In this document: piece after piece, positions 45,501 to 53,094 of the stretch
How the letters are laid out: each line of letters opens with the position of its first letter
Position numbering within the stretch: position 1 is the first letter of the stretch
Assembly: GCA_965250215.1 (NCBI GenBank)
Contig: CBDFNN010000004.1
Coordinates: forward strand, 806,001 to 870,000
Direction of reading: 5' to 3'
Source: CBDFNN01 sp965250215
Lineage (GTDB): Bacteria > Bacteroidota > Rhodothermia > Rhodothermales > DATKEJ01
Length of the DNA: 64,000 nucleotides
Notes under the pieces: generated by a model
Told to the model about the DNA's origin: nothing
Seen by the model: the letters and a program-made list of their open reading frames with translations, nothing else
Database searches by the model: none
Made by a program: the position numbers and the translations under genes

Positions 45501-45883
45501 GTCGCAAGCCCTCCCATACCCTTTGTAAAGGTCCTGCTTTCCAAAGTTCGTGGGTCATGAACGGCTAGTCCACCTAGGAGGGTAGAGATCCAAATATGGC
45601 CTTCTTGAGATTCATGTAAGTGACTTACATTGTTGATTGCCAATTGGCTCTCAATTTTAACCTCTTCGAATCTGTAGCCATCGAAACGATCAACTGATCC
45701 TTGGGTACCCGTCCAGATGAAACCTTCGGAATCCTGTATTATGGTTAAGGAAGAGGACTGCGTAAGTCCGTCTTTCGTCGAGTATTGGACGAAAGGAATC
45801 CTTAGATCTTCGGATTGCGCAAATAAATCGGATTGCGCTAAAAGAAGAAATAATAATAAAACTGTTTGGATGTACTTATGCAA
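42572..45883 (-). CDS. Periplasmic-sensing histidine kinase (reg_prop, Y_Y_Y, HisKA, HATPase)
   Basis: 1103 residues with a signal peptide (YIQTVLLLFLLLAQSDLFAQ). Residues about 25-690 hold reg_prop repeats that form two seven-bladed propellers (TKDGLTQSSSLTIIQDSEGF; GYIWLGSDRGFARLD), then a Y_Y_Y domain (FSPRSFGQMRNFNFQYRLLG), one membrane segment (ASIIWFFIGGLILLSFIYIA near 800), the phospho-acceptor histidine in FLANMSHEIRTPLTSVIGF, and the ATP-binding LVNLVGNAFKFTSEGEI and GNGLGLAI. It resembles the sensors that control glycan use in Bacteroidota but has no receiver or AraC domain, so a separate response regulator is needed; none is in view. Confidence 0.94.
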   Translation of the reverse strand: MHKYIQTVLLLFLLLAQSDLFAQSEDLRIPFVQYSTKDGLTQSSSLTIIQDSEGFIWTGTQGSVDRFDGYRFEEVKIESQLAINNVSHLHESQEGHIWISTLLGGLAVHDPRTLESRTFTKGMGGLATNSIWKVVESKSGIIWIVHFNGQIQRFNPENETFQQSEIEVEILVQEETGYVQNVILEGSDRVWIVGNYGTLIRHDLSPDGRVIKTWTYSVTDLINEEEIYVTSSSIGKKGSIYLGLLEGEIIKIDTREKEMSANSFSWPQLSGFAIYDIVETEDENAWVASEKGLWFWNPAKNSIQRVRNSNANALCDIISELTLDKEGLLWLGTEFCGIFRQEADRLFSEYVNGSLKTKEILGTAVWAMAEDPNENLWISTSSKLIYFYNRKDDVLHSFPIDFGAKTPTEDLLDIFLDSNQGLWIASKHGLERYQVGSKNPELNSRTKLTIPEITGPVWEFMEDRQGCLWIGTEYSGVFRYNPQTGEVTQYLGDPEQSTNLVDIPAQALFEDKKGRMWVGSFGKGLIRLDPKTSETKVYLYHPDKPEGFIDIVAGPILEDEEGYIWLGSDRGFARLDPESDDIIKFDTSNSELPDNTIYGMVFDNHNSLWISTNKGISRFSKANRKIENFTTMDGLQDLEFNYLSTLKTRDGHILMGGINGLNWFNPEDFERNFAPPSLVYTRLRVLNKQVLIGDESPIKTALPFAKEINLQPDQNIFEIEFSPRSFGQMRNFNFQYRLLGFNEEWIDNGKQRTVSFMNLAPGSYTLQVRSAVRNGDWLEYPASVGVIVEARWYQEWWASIIWFFIGGLILLSFIYIATQEQRQAFQRRELERQGLALEKEKEANVRLRELDELKSVFLANMSHEIRTPLTSVIGFASHLRDEVPEEFTEDIQYILNGGHRLMDTINSVLDLAQLEGKALKLDLESISLNEMIPIYLSIFEHRWDNSRNIKLRFVNHADGDVKVLADQGALQRILVNLVGNAFKFTSEGEILVAISKEGYLGVIEVMDTGEGIDSSYLPEIFAMFSQEYKGFQRKYEGNGLGLAISNHLSDLMNGQITVTSTKGVGSSFIVKLPLTDQISQSKKGGAQRDERIENPPALERKTI

Positions 45884-46029
45884 ATTAGAAAAGACCAGCG
45901 CCTCTTGGTCAGGTGACTTGTATTATGGATGAGCAATACAAGCAAAAAGCATTACAGCAATATAAGGATTTCTTCCATGTTCAGAAAGTGCGTTATGTCA
46001 AGAAGATTTGCTAATATAATCTGTGTTCT

Positions 46030-48090
46030 TTGACACAAGGGAATCCATATTACCTTGCAATATCTAAGAAGGGCTGGTACAGCTTATTCCCTGTTCTTGT
46101 TGTTGTGATGACTATGATTCGTCCGCTGGAGTTAGTTTCACAATCACCCACAGGCCTACTTGAAGCACGCTTTGATCGAGATGCGAGTCGTTATAGTTGG
46201 GTATCAAGACTAAAGACAGACCATAGTTTTAGGGATTGGAATGTATCTGTTCTCAATCGATTTCAATCGGAGGCATTTACCCAGCGTTCAACGATATCTG
46301 AGTTCAGAGATGAGAATCGACTCCTCTGGTCTGTCTCACGTTCTTACTCACCCAAGCTCAGTTTCATCGGGCTCGGGAGCTTAGACTGGTTCAGCCAAGT
46401 CGATGCCTATAACAGCGGAAACTATGTTGGATTTCGCTATCGCCCCACAGGTCTTTGGTCTATCGAATCATTTGGAGGAGTAGCATTCGACCAAAGGCAG
46501 GGAATTCGTCTTGAGGATGGATCGGTGCCAATTCGAAATGACAATGGCCCAGCTCTTGGATTTCGAAGTTCACTTGGAAGCTATCAAGTCGGCTCTTACT
46601 TGTTAGACTACCAAGCCGAGGGAAACTGGCAGTCGCTGAAGCCGCGAACCCGACGTGCTATACAAAGTAGAGCCGGTGTTGCTCGGCAATATGGACAAAC
46701 ACTAATTCGGCTTACTGCTCGCTTTGCCAATTTTCGACGTGACAGTTACCAGGCTGCCTCTTTTCTCAATAGAGACCAACAAAGGAATCGATCTCCGGAG
46801 ACCGTCGAGGCTTCAATTAATGACACCTTAGCCACCGTGCTCAGCGTTGAAAGTAGGCTAAGCGATCGAATTCAATTTATTAGCTCTCTGGGTTTTGATG
46901 CATTTGATCGAGACATACGGACGCTGAGTGCACCATCAGAAGTACAGTTTTTTGACACCGATTTCGCTCGTCGCTCGCTACAGTTTAGAATGGGACTTGA
47001 ATATAGAGGACAACGCTTGTCGGGACGCATTTTTGCTGAGCGTGGAGCGACCATTGAACGGCGCGACCTTGTCAACATCGAGAGACTGCCTCAGTCTCAG
47101 GTGGCGGCGAAAACAGATTTACTTCGACAGGCTGACTTCGATAGAGGGTCATTACGATTCGGGTTTAACAGCACTTTTTTGGCCTTCCCAAGCTGGTCTC
47201 TTCGATTTTCTGGCAACGGAAATATCAAAAGACATGATACACCGGAGGGCAATTTCGATGACAGGGATGAGCTCTTGTATACCGCTCTCATCCGATCTCG
47301 CTACGAGCTTTCGGATCGCTTTAACTTTCTTGTGAATCTTGCAGGCGATACCTATCACACGGTCTATCTGAAATCGTCAAGATCAGCAGAGAATTCCCGC
47401 AGAAATTCGTTGCGATTGTACCCCGGCGTTGAGTGGAGGAAGGATATCGATTCCTTCTTTCGTTTCAACACGGAAGTCCGTGCAACCTATACAGTGGACG
47501 ACTTTCTAATTGAAGGCCGGCCAAAGAATGATCAATCTGCACGTGAACTTAAGTACTCACTTTCCCTAAGCCGGCCATTAGGAGAGGAGCTTATTGTCAA
47601 GGCGGATTTATCAACGAGCGATCTGATCCTTGGTCGGCTACGTTGGGAGGAGTTCGCGGAAATTCCCTTCGACACCTTAAATATTTCAAGTGCCTGGATT
47701 CGCCTTAAGACGGGAAAAGCACTCGTTGGAGAGTTGGGCTGGCGTGTCCTTGTAAGGAGTGATTACGATAGAAACGCTTCTGTGCGTTACTCACCTATAG
47801 ATGACAACGGCGATGTCATTCTTGACGATCAAGGAGATGTCCTTAGCGTATTATTCTCAGGAATTGGCAGGAGACAGATCACTCAATTTGGTCCGACGGC
47901 TTCTTTGAGTTGGGAGATGCCGACGGGTTCAAGACTTTTCTTTGATGGATGGATTCAGCGTCAGAAAATATCTGAAAGGCTTTATGCTCCATTTCCTTCT
48001 GGGCAGGAAGAAGCGATACAGAATGCAGGAAAAAAAGGAACGACTCGATACGTTCCTAACTTTAGTATCGCCGTCTCGATAAGCTTTTGA
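46030..48090 (+). CDS. Predicted outer-membrane beta-barrel protein
   Basis: 686 residues from a TTG start. After a hydrophobic N-terminal segment, the protein is a long run of alternating amphipathic strands and ends SIAVSISF, with the C-terminal phenylalanine expected for BAM-assembled barrels. No TonB box or plug domain is visible, so it is not a typical TonB-dependent receptor. It may be a porin-like or structural barrel, perhaps a T9SS-associated one, but no named family can be claimed. Its upstream neighbour is the divergent sensor kinase (gap 146 bases). The stop codon itself lies in a 7-base-period array. Confidence 0.75.
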   Translation: MTQGNPYYLAISKKGWYSLFPVLVVVMTMIRPLELVSQSPTGLLEARFDRDASRYSWVSRLKTDHSFRDWNVSVLNRFQSEAFTQRSTISEFRDENRLLWSVSRSYSPKLSFIGLGSLDWFSQVDAYNSGNYVGFRYRPTGLWSIESFGGVAFDQRQGIRLEDGSVPIRNDNGPALGFRSSLGSYQVGSYLLDYQAEGNWQSLKPRTRRAIQSRAGVARQYGQTLIRLTARFANFRRDSYQAASFLNRDQQRNRSPETVEASINDTLATVLSVESRLSDRIQFISSLGFDAFDRDIRTLSAPSEVQFFDTDFARRSLQFRMGLEYRGQRLSGRIFAERGATIERRDLVNIERLPQSQVAAKTDLLRQADFDRGSLRFGFNSTFLAFPSWSLRFSGNGNIKRHDTPEGNFDDRDELLYTALIRSRYELSDRFNFLVNLAGDTYHTVYLKSSRSAENSRRNSLRLYPGVEWRKDIDSFFRFNTEVRATYTVDDFLIEGRPKNDQSARELKYSLSLSRPLGEELIVKADLSTSDLILGRLRWEEFAEIPFDTLNISSAWIRLKTGKALVGELGWRVLVRSDYDRNASVRYSPIDDNGDVILDDQGDVLSVLFSGIGRRQITQFGPTASLSWEMPTGSRLFFDGWIQRQKISERLYAPFPSGQEEAIQNAGKKGTTRYVPNFSIAVSISF

Positions 48091-48116
48091 GTGATGAGTG
48101 GTGAGTTCTGAGTCGT
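48089..48116. repeat. Heptamer array GAGTNNN x4
   Basis: GAGT begins at 48089, 48096, 48103 and 48110. The first GA belongs to the stop codon TGA (48088-48090) of the beta-barrel gene. Confidence 0.9.
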
Positions 48117-48270
48117 TTAGAGTTGGTGATTTAGATAGGAATTGGAAAACTGTGATAGTAAATGTGATTGTATTGACGAAAACAGGGAAAGACCTTAGAC
48201 TGGAAGTGATGAAAGTTTGGAGTGAAATTGTTGCTTCTAAAGAGCGGGGCACTTTGTGAGCTGAAATTAT

Positions 48271-48921
48271 ATGGGAGAGATAAATTTAAGTAATGGGGTC
48301 TTGACCGTTGGATTGACGGGAGGGATAGGCAGTGGCAAGTCTTCAGTTGCGCGTCTCTGGAAAGACGAGGGCTGCTTTATCTTCCAATCTGATGAAGAGG
48401 GCAAGTCCATTCTAGTCAAGGACGACGAAGCGCGAGAGGAGCTGGTCGAGCTCTTTGGGTCCGAGTCCTACTTCGAAAATGGTGCATTAAACCGTGCGCA
48501 TATCGCTTCTCTTGCCTTTGAAGATCCGGGACTTTTGGCTGGATTGAATTCCGTTGTTCATCCGCGAGTACGAGCACGTTATTTGGACCTTTACAAAGAA
48601 CTTGAGTCTTTAGAAAGTCCGAGCATTCTGGTCAATGAGGCCGCCTTGATCTATGAATCTGGAATAGAAAAGCTATTCGACAAAGTTGTGGTCGTTTGGT
48701 CGCCGGAAGAGCTCAGGCTGGAGCGAGTCGTTAAGCGGGATGATGCATCGCCAGAAGATGTTCGGCAAAGAATGAAGCGGCAACTTTCTCAGGGCAAATT
48801 GCGTGACCGAGCCGATTATGTAATCGAAAATATCGGATCTTTGAATGACCTGGAAATCAGTGCGATGCTGGTATTGACAAGTCTCAAAGGACTGGCCACC
48901 GATCGCAAAGACGACGCATAG
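48271..48921 (+). CDS. coaE: Dephospho-CoA kinase
   Basis: 216 residues. The P-loop GLTGGIGSGKSSVARL lies near 12-27, NEAALIYESGIEKLFDKVVVV near 123-143 is the substrate region (shown in part), and RMKRQLSQGKLRDRADYVIENIGS near 169 is the conserved lid/C-terminal motif. It adds phosphate to the 3'-OH of dephospho-CoA, the last step of coenzyme A synthesis. CoaX, an earlier enzyme of the same pathway, is encoded 1.1 kb downstream on the same strand but in a separate unit. Confidence 0.95.
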   Translation: MGEINLSNGVLTVGLTGGIGSGKSSVARLWKDEGCFIFQSDEEGKSILVKDDEAREELVELFGSESYFENGALNRAHIASLAFEDPGLLAGLNSVVHPRVRARYLDLYKELESLESPSILVNEAALIYESGIEKLFDKVVVVWSPEELRLERVVKRDDASPEDVRQRMKRQLSQGKLRDRADYVIENIGSLNDLEISAMLVLTSLKGLATDRKDDA

Positions 48922-48963
48922 ATTTCGATACGACGTCAGAAAGCTGGGAGAACTATTGCTCGG

Positions 48964-49737
48964 CTACTTTGAAAAAAGCCCTGTATCGGCGGCTTTTTTA
49001 AATGCCGTTTCCGCGACTTCATTTGGAAGACTGAGATTGGTCACGTCAATTCCACTTCCTAGATCAAAAGATCTTCCGGTGGAAAGCCAAATATTTCCAT
49101 AGGCAGACCATTTAGTCCAAGGCCGGGAGAATCTAGCCTCGGCGTCGTCTGCATTGGAGAAAAAGTCCCATCGAACAACGAGATCATTTTCATCGACAGA
49201 AATGACGTACTTATTTTGAGGAGTCAGACCTACGTTCTCAAAGGTCAACTCGATTTGCTCCACCTTCAACATACTTCCATCTTGATCAATCGAGTTTGCA
49301 CCCAAATACTTTAGCTGTGTGCCGGGGTCCAGAAGTTTGTAAGGCATGATCAGCCAATACGAGTCGTTGACCCAGTGGCTGTAGGCATTGTCTAGAGTCT
49401 CTTTCTCTGAGAAATGATTATTGAATGCTCCTCCAACAGCAGTATCCATGATGAGCTGCTTACCGCTCATGGTGTGGATATTCATGAGCACCATGGTGGT
49501 GTCATACTCGACTCGATAGTCTCCTGTCCATTTATCCCAAAGATGATTTCGACCAAAAATAGTCCAAGCGATATACCTTGTGTTGTTCCAATTGTCTTGC
49601 CCGCCTAGACGAGTTATGACCCGTTCTGCGACCGCGATAGCCTCATCGTCCGATTGAGCAAAGCTCACACTAGTACTCGAAAGTAGTATGCCGAGGAGAA
49701 TTGTCAGTCCGCCAAAGGCAGATAAATATTTTTTCAT
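48964..49737 (-). CDS. Secreted protein of unknown function
   Basis: About 257 residues from ATG 49737, chosen because the signal peptide follows at once (MKKYLSAFGGLTILLGILLS... ending SFAQ); the longer frame to 49812 is unlikely. After the signal it reads VAERVITRLGGQDNWNNTRY, then a beta-rich region (MSGKQLIMDTAVGGAF; YSHWVNDSYWLIMPYKLLDPG) resembling LolA/LppX-like lipid-binding folds found in Bacteroidota, though this is inference. The C-terminal coding sequence contains an intrinsic terminator for the convergent coaE transcript. Confidence 0.8.
   Translation of the reverse strand: MKKYLSAFGGLTILLGILLSSTSVSFAQSDDEAIAVAERVITRLGGQDNWNNTRYIAWTIFGRNHLWDKWTGDYRVEYDTTMVLMNIHTMSGKQLIMDTAVGGAFNNHFSEKETLDNAYSHWVNDSYWLIMPYKLLDPGTQLKYLGANSIDQDGSMLKVEQIELTFENVGLTPQNKYVISVDENDLVVRWDFFSNADDAEARFSRPWTKWSAYGNIWLSTGRSFDLGSGIDVTNLSLPNEVAETAFKKAADTGLFSK
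48972..48999 (+). terminator. Intrinsic terminator inside antisense coding sequence
   Basis: AAAAAAGCC pairs perfectly with GGCTTTTTT around a 10-base loop. It lies 50 bases after the coaE stop, inside the last codons of the minus-strand secreted-protein gene (which read KKAADTGLFSK). Confidence 0.85.
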
Positions 49738-49865
49738 TTCAATGAAAGGTGCTTGTACCAAGAACTCGATGCCCGACGGTAGTGGGATAGTTATCTCGGG
49801 ATGGTGTTCCATTTAACAGGGTCAGGCGTTTGGTAGCAGGACTCAGCTTAGGGGAAAGGGGTCAA

Positions 49866-49893
49866 GCAGGGAGTAGGTGGTAACAGGCAACTG
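49866..49893. repeat. Degenerate heptamer array, G(C/T)A every 7 bases x4
   Basis: GCA or GTA recurs at 49866, 49873, 49880 and 49887 in the gap between the divergent secreted-protein gene and coaX. Only the three-base core is kept. Confidence 0.55.
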
Positions 49894-50011
49894 GACTTAC
49901 TCTTTCTTTTTATTCTCTGGATGCTGGAGAAGGGATCAACTAGACTTCTCGGTATTTGAACGCCATTTGAGGGGAGGATATCTTCCTGATCGCCATTGTC
50001 CCAAAAGTAAG

Positions 50012-50800
50012 ATGCAACATAGCCTCTGTCTCGATGCCGGAAACTCGCGAGTAAAGATCGCATTGTTTTCTGGGAAGGACTTGATTGATCAATTGGCCAT
50101 GCCCACGATAACAGCGATTAACGATCCAGGAGAGATGACTCGACTGATCAATAGTATGCTCGGAGATTTTCAAGTCGATGTTGCCGGTGTATGTAGTGTC
50201 GTTCCTACTGTCGTAAAGACGATGAAGGATGCCTTGAGTGACTCCGGAATAGAAAGGATCGTTGAATTCGAAATGGACGAATCGATCCCGTTTGAGGTGC
50301 GCTATTTGAATCCTGGCAGTTTGGGAAGAGACCGAATAGCCGCTGTATTGGGAGCCTACGATCGCTTCGTTTCGCGCGGAAAAAAACCTAAATCGTTTGT
50401 AGTCGTCGATGCTGGCTCTGCCCTTACCGTAGAGGTAGTCGATAAAAAGGGAGACTACCTGGGTGGAATAATCACGGCTGGTCCCGAGCTTGTCAAAAGA
50501 TCATTGTCGATTAATACCGCGCAATTACCGGATATAGATATCGATGAGCTTCCGCCACTTATCGGACGGGATACTCATGGATGCATTTTGTCAGGAGTGA
50601 CCCATGGCTTTGTTCGTCAAGTCGAAGGGCTGTTGAAGCAAATTGAGAAGGAATTGGGATATAAGTTAAAGATCTTCTTGACCGGAGGATGGTCGGAATT
50701 GCTTGCCACGGAACTCGATCTCGAGAAGAGGCGATTTCCGAATCTCGTGCTGGAAGGCATAAGAAGAAGTTGCGAGTTTCGAGTGAGAACTTGGGAGTGA
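50012..50800 (+). CDS. coaX: Type III pantothenate kinase
   Basis: 262 residues from ATG 50012. LCLDAGNSRVKIALF is the phosphate 1 motif of the ASKHA fold, FVVVDAGSALTVEVVD near 129 is phosphate 2, and GGIITAGPELV near 151 follows. It phosphorylates pantothenate, the first step of CoA synthesis, and needs a monovalent cation. Earlier in-frame starts (to 49877) run through unrelated sequence. The last eight codons and the stop lie in a 7-base-period array (50772-50806), so the CEFRVRTWE end may be repeat-derived rather than ancestral. Confidence 0.93.
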   Translation: MQHSLCLDAGNSRVKIALFSGKDLIDQLAMPTITAINDPGEMTRLINSMLGDFQVDVAGVCSVVPTVVKTMKDALSDSGIERIVEFEMDESIPFEVRYLNPGSLGRDRIAAVLGAYDRFVSRGKKPKSFVVVDAGSALTVEVVDKKGDYLGGIITAGPELVKRSLSINTAQLPDIDIDELPPLIGRDTHGCILSGVTHGFVRQVEGLLKQIEKELGYKLKIFLTGGWSELLATELDLEKRRFPNLVLEGIRRSCEFRVRTWE

Positions 50801-50889
50801 GGAGCGCCGACTCAAGATTTGGCTCAGCAAACTGAGGTGGCGAGTGGACTCCATACTCTGGACTCGCAACCCGTCACTCGGAACTCGTA
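50772..50889. repeat. Two facing heptamer arrays at the coaX/udk convergent stops
   Basis: GAGT-like cores recur at 50774, 50781, 50788, 50795 and 50802. ACTC-like cores recur at 50848, 50855, 50862, 50869, 50876 and 50883. CGAGTTTCGAGTGA (50773-50786) pairs with TCACTCGGAACTCG (50874-50887), 13 of 14 bases. The arrays contain both stop codons (50798-50800 and 50874-50876). Confidence 0.93.
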
Positions 50890-51502
50890 AGTGCCGTAAT
50901 CCTACTGGCCACCATATCGATGGCGACGGTATTCATCCCACCTCGAGGAATGATTACATCAGCGTAGTGCTTGCTCGGCTCAACAAATCTCCGATGCATG
51001 GGTCTGACAGTCTTTTCGTATTGCCCAATGATAGATTCGAGATCGCGACCTCGCTCCTGCGTGTCTCTCTTGATCCGACGGATTAGGCGTAGGTCATCTG
51101 GTGTATCGACAAAAATCTTAATATCCATTCGAGATCGAAGATCTTCCTCAGCTAGGATCAGGATTCCCTCAAGAATTATGATAGGCGTGGGCTCCACTTT
51201 CTCGACTCAGCTTTGCGAATGTATTCAGCGAAGTCGTAAAGCGGCATATCGATTGAATTGCCTTTTAACAATTCGTCGAGATCATGAACCAGAAGCTCAG
51301 TTTCTAATAGATCGGGATGGTCGAAGTTGAACTTCGTTCTAGCCTCGATAGGCAGATGTGAGAGATCCCGATAGTAAGAATCGTGCTCGATGACGAGAAT
51401 CTGGGACTGATCAAGAGACTCGACAATTCTTCTTTGAACTGTAGTCTTGCCTGATCCCGATCCTCCAGCAATTCCGATGAGGATGGGTTTGTCCATGATC
51501 AC
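50874..51502 (-). pseudogene. udk: Uridine kinase, frameshifted
   Basis: The first part (51176-51502) reads GIAGGSGSGKTTVQRRIVES, HDSYYRDLSHLP and FNFDHPDLLETELL, the expected N-terminal half with an intact P-loop. The second part (50874-51197) reads ILEGILILAEEDLRSRMDIK and RRIKRDTQERGRDLES in another frame. The two join at a run of three A on the coding strand (TTT at 51198-51200 on the plus strand), where one extra A would restore KAESRKVEPTPI. The rebuilt protein would be about 209 residues, the normal length. This is either a recent loss of one base or a sequence error. It overlaps the yaaA stop by 4 bases. Confidence 0.87.
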
Positions 51503-52326
51503 CTAGGATATTTTTTCCTAGTAACCATGACTAGTTTGGCGACTTTGTCGTCCTCCTCCCACTTAGTGGCTTCTCGGTCAACCCGGAATCCTTCAGGGTA
51601 TTTTGTCTGGAGCATCATCTCCTTTGTACTGGCACTCTCTTCGACGATGTAGTGGGTCATGAATCCACGAATTGCTCTGGCGCCGTCAACTAGACGACGC
51701 TCTCCTCCATAATCAGAGTAGAATTCGACATTTACAATGTTGGAATAGTTTTCGTCTGAATCCCACATTTTTCGATGGCTGTGAGGCAAGAAGTTCCAGA
51801 CAAATCGTTCATTTAATAGCTCGTTTAGTACCTCGCTCACCATCACCTTCCAAAAATCGATCACTTTTCCGAGCAAAGGAAGTTTGGCTTCAATTTTAAG
51901 ACTATGATCGGGCACTAAGTCGTCTGGCCGAAGAAGGCCATACATTGGTGAAATGATGACACCCTGCTCCAGAAGTCGTCTTTGAGCACCAGTTGGAAGA
52001 TTTTGAAAGTCCATGGTATCATAGAGAGGACCCAGGCTAAATCTTTCAAGAGACGACATGAGCGGATTATCGAAAATCGAAAGGTTGGCTTCAATGGCCT
52101 TTTCTCTATCCTCTTCAGGCGCTTCAAGAATTCTCTCGGCTGCCTTCCCACCGGTTGCCATGACTTCCATCACCGCGTTTATGATTTGGCGACGCTCAGG
52201 ATTGAGCGTAGAAAAATAATTAAAGGTGTTCGAAGCCCGTCGGTCGAACATCTTTGGAGCTAAGGGATTGCCGCCTGACGCCGTTTTGGACGCCGGAGGC
52301 ATTAGTATCATTATTGGCGGCGGCAT
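51499..52326 (-). CDS. yaaA: YaaA family peroxide-stress protein
   Basis: 275 residues. MILMPPASKTASGG is the conserved N-terminal motif (compare MLILISPAKTL in E. coli), ALGPLYDTMD-like FSLGPLYDTMDFQNL follows, and ISPMYGLLRPDDLVPDHSLKIE near 134 and FYSDYGGERRLVDGARAIRG in parts near 206 match the family. YaaA binds DNA and lowers free iron during peroxide stress in E. coli. Its stop overlaps the uridine kinase start by 4 bases, so they are coupled. Residues 1-8 (MPPPIMIL) could be trimmed by a later start. Confidence 0.88.
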   Translation of the reverse strand: MPPPIMILMPPASKTASGGNPLAPKMFDRRASNTFNYFSTLNPERRQIINAVMEVMATGGKAAERILEAPEEDREKAIEANLSIFDNPLMSSLERFSLGPLYDTMDFQNLPTGAQRRLLEQGVIISPMYGLLRPDDLVPDHSLKIEAKLPLLGKVIDFWKVMVSEVLNELLNERFVWNFLPHSHRKMWDSDENYSNIVNVEFYSDYGGERRLVDGARAIRGFMTHYIVEESASTKEMMLQTKYPEGFRVDREATKWEEDDKVAKLVMVTRKKYPR

Positions 52327-52366
52327 AGGGGGCCGTTAAGATTTCGGAAAATATGGAACTGGCGTA

Positions 52367-52687
52367 TTAAACCGCCGAGTCTTCCTTTGCTTTGCTGGAA
52401 CTACCACTTAGAAGCTCATTGGCTTTCTGCATGATTTCGTCAGCTGCTTTTTGGGCGTTTTCGACTACTTCGTCAGCTTTTTTCCGCGCCTCGCTGTCCT
52501 CACCAATTTCACTAACTCGATCAACGATCTCGCTAACGTTCTTAGACGCGTTGTCCAAGTGATAGGCAATCCGGCGACGGATTTGTTGGCCCTTTTCGGG
52601 CGCAATCAACAAGCCAACACCGAGTCCAACGGCGCTACCAATTAGAAGAGACCAAAAATGGCTCCCAGATCGATTAGAATCACTCAT
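52367..52687 (-). CDS. YtxH-like membrane-anchored protein
   Basis: 106 residues. A glycine-rich membrane segment (SLLIGSAVGLGVGLLIAPEKG near 14-34) is followed by an amphipathic, charged helix (IRRRIAYHLDNASKNVSEIV and KKADEVVENAQKAADEIMQK), the layout of the YtxH family seen in stress regulons. It is expected in the inner membrane with the helix in the cytoplasm. Its function is not known. The gene precedes yaaA with a 40-base gap on the same strand. Confidence 0.88.
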   Translation of the reverse strand: MSDSNRSGSHFWSLLIGSAVGLGVGLLIAPEKGQQIRRRIAYHLDNASKNVSEIVDRVSEIGEDSEARKKADEVVENAQKAADEIMQKANELLSGSSSKAKEDSAV

Positions 52688-52729
52688 ATCGCAAATTTAG
52701 CTGTCAATCAACATATGAAAGAGCAGAGA

Positions 52730-52825
52730 TTATCTGTTCTTTTTCTTGTGCCGATTCTTTCTCAAACGCTTTTTACGTTTGTGATTCGCAATCTTATGTC
52801 TTTTTCTTTTTTTGCCGCAGGGCAT
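52730..52825 (-). CDS. 31-residue AURKAIP1/COX24-like basic protein
   Basis: The product is MPCGKKRKRHKIANHKRKKR followed by eleven further residues rich in Lys, Arg and Asn. Over half of all residues are Lys or Arg. This matches the AURKAIP1/COX24 family of tiny proteins found across Bacteroidota, related to mitochondrial small-subunit protein mS38 and to the bS22 protein of mycobacterial ribosomes. It is probably a small-subunit ribosomal protein near the decoding site, which is inferred from the family. The stop TAA is at 52730-52732. A longer overlapping frame on the same strand (52762-52995) is an artefact. Confidence 0.88.
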   Translation of the reverse strand: MPCGKKRKRHKIANHKRKKRLRKNRHKKKNR

Positions 52826-53094
52826 ACTTCCAAAGTGTTTTGAATTCCAAAAAGTGCAAGACGGGAAATATAGGAAATACTTTTGTTAAAGTCACGCTTT
52901 TTGGATCGAATTTGGACCTGTGAAATCTTTAGCAAGCCAAGTGAAGTTTGCCGTTCTCCGTGCGCTGTTTTCCGGAAGACGAGTTCTTTCATCATTCTAA
53001 GGCTTTGAAGTTAATTGAACGATTTACCAGCAAGATCTTTTTCTTTTGGCGGAGTATATAATGGCTAAGTATTTCCAAGAAAACCAACAGTGAT

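Noticed and set aside
45929..46033. 35-codon plus-strand frame just before the beta-barrel gene
   Set aside because: No conserved features; stops next to the barrel start. Could be a leader peptide but nothing supports it.
52762..52995. 77-residue minus-strand frame
   Set aside because: It overlaps the clear 31-residue basic protein in another frame, has no recognisable family and is explained as a shadow.
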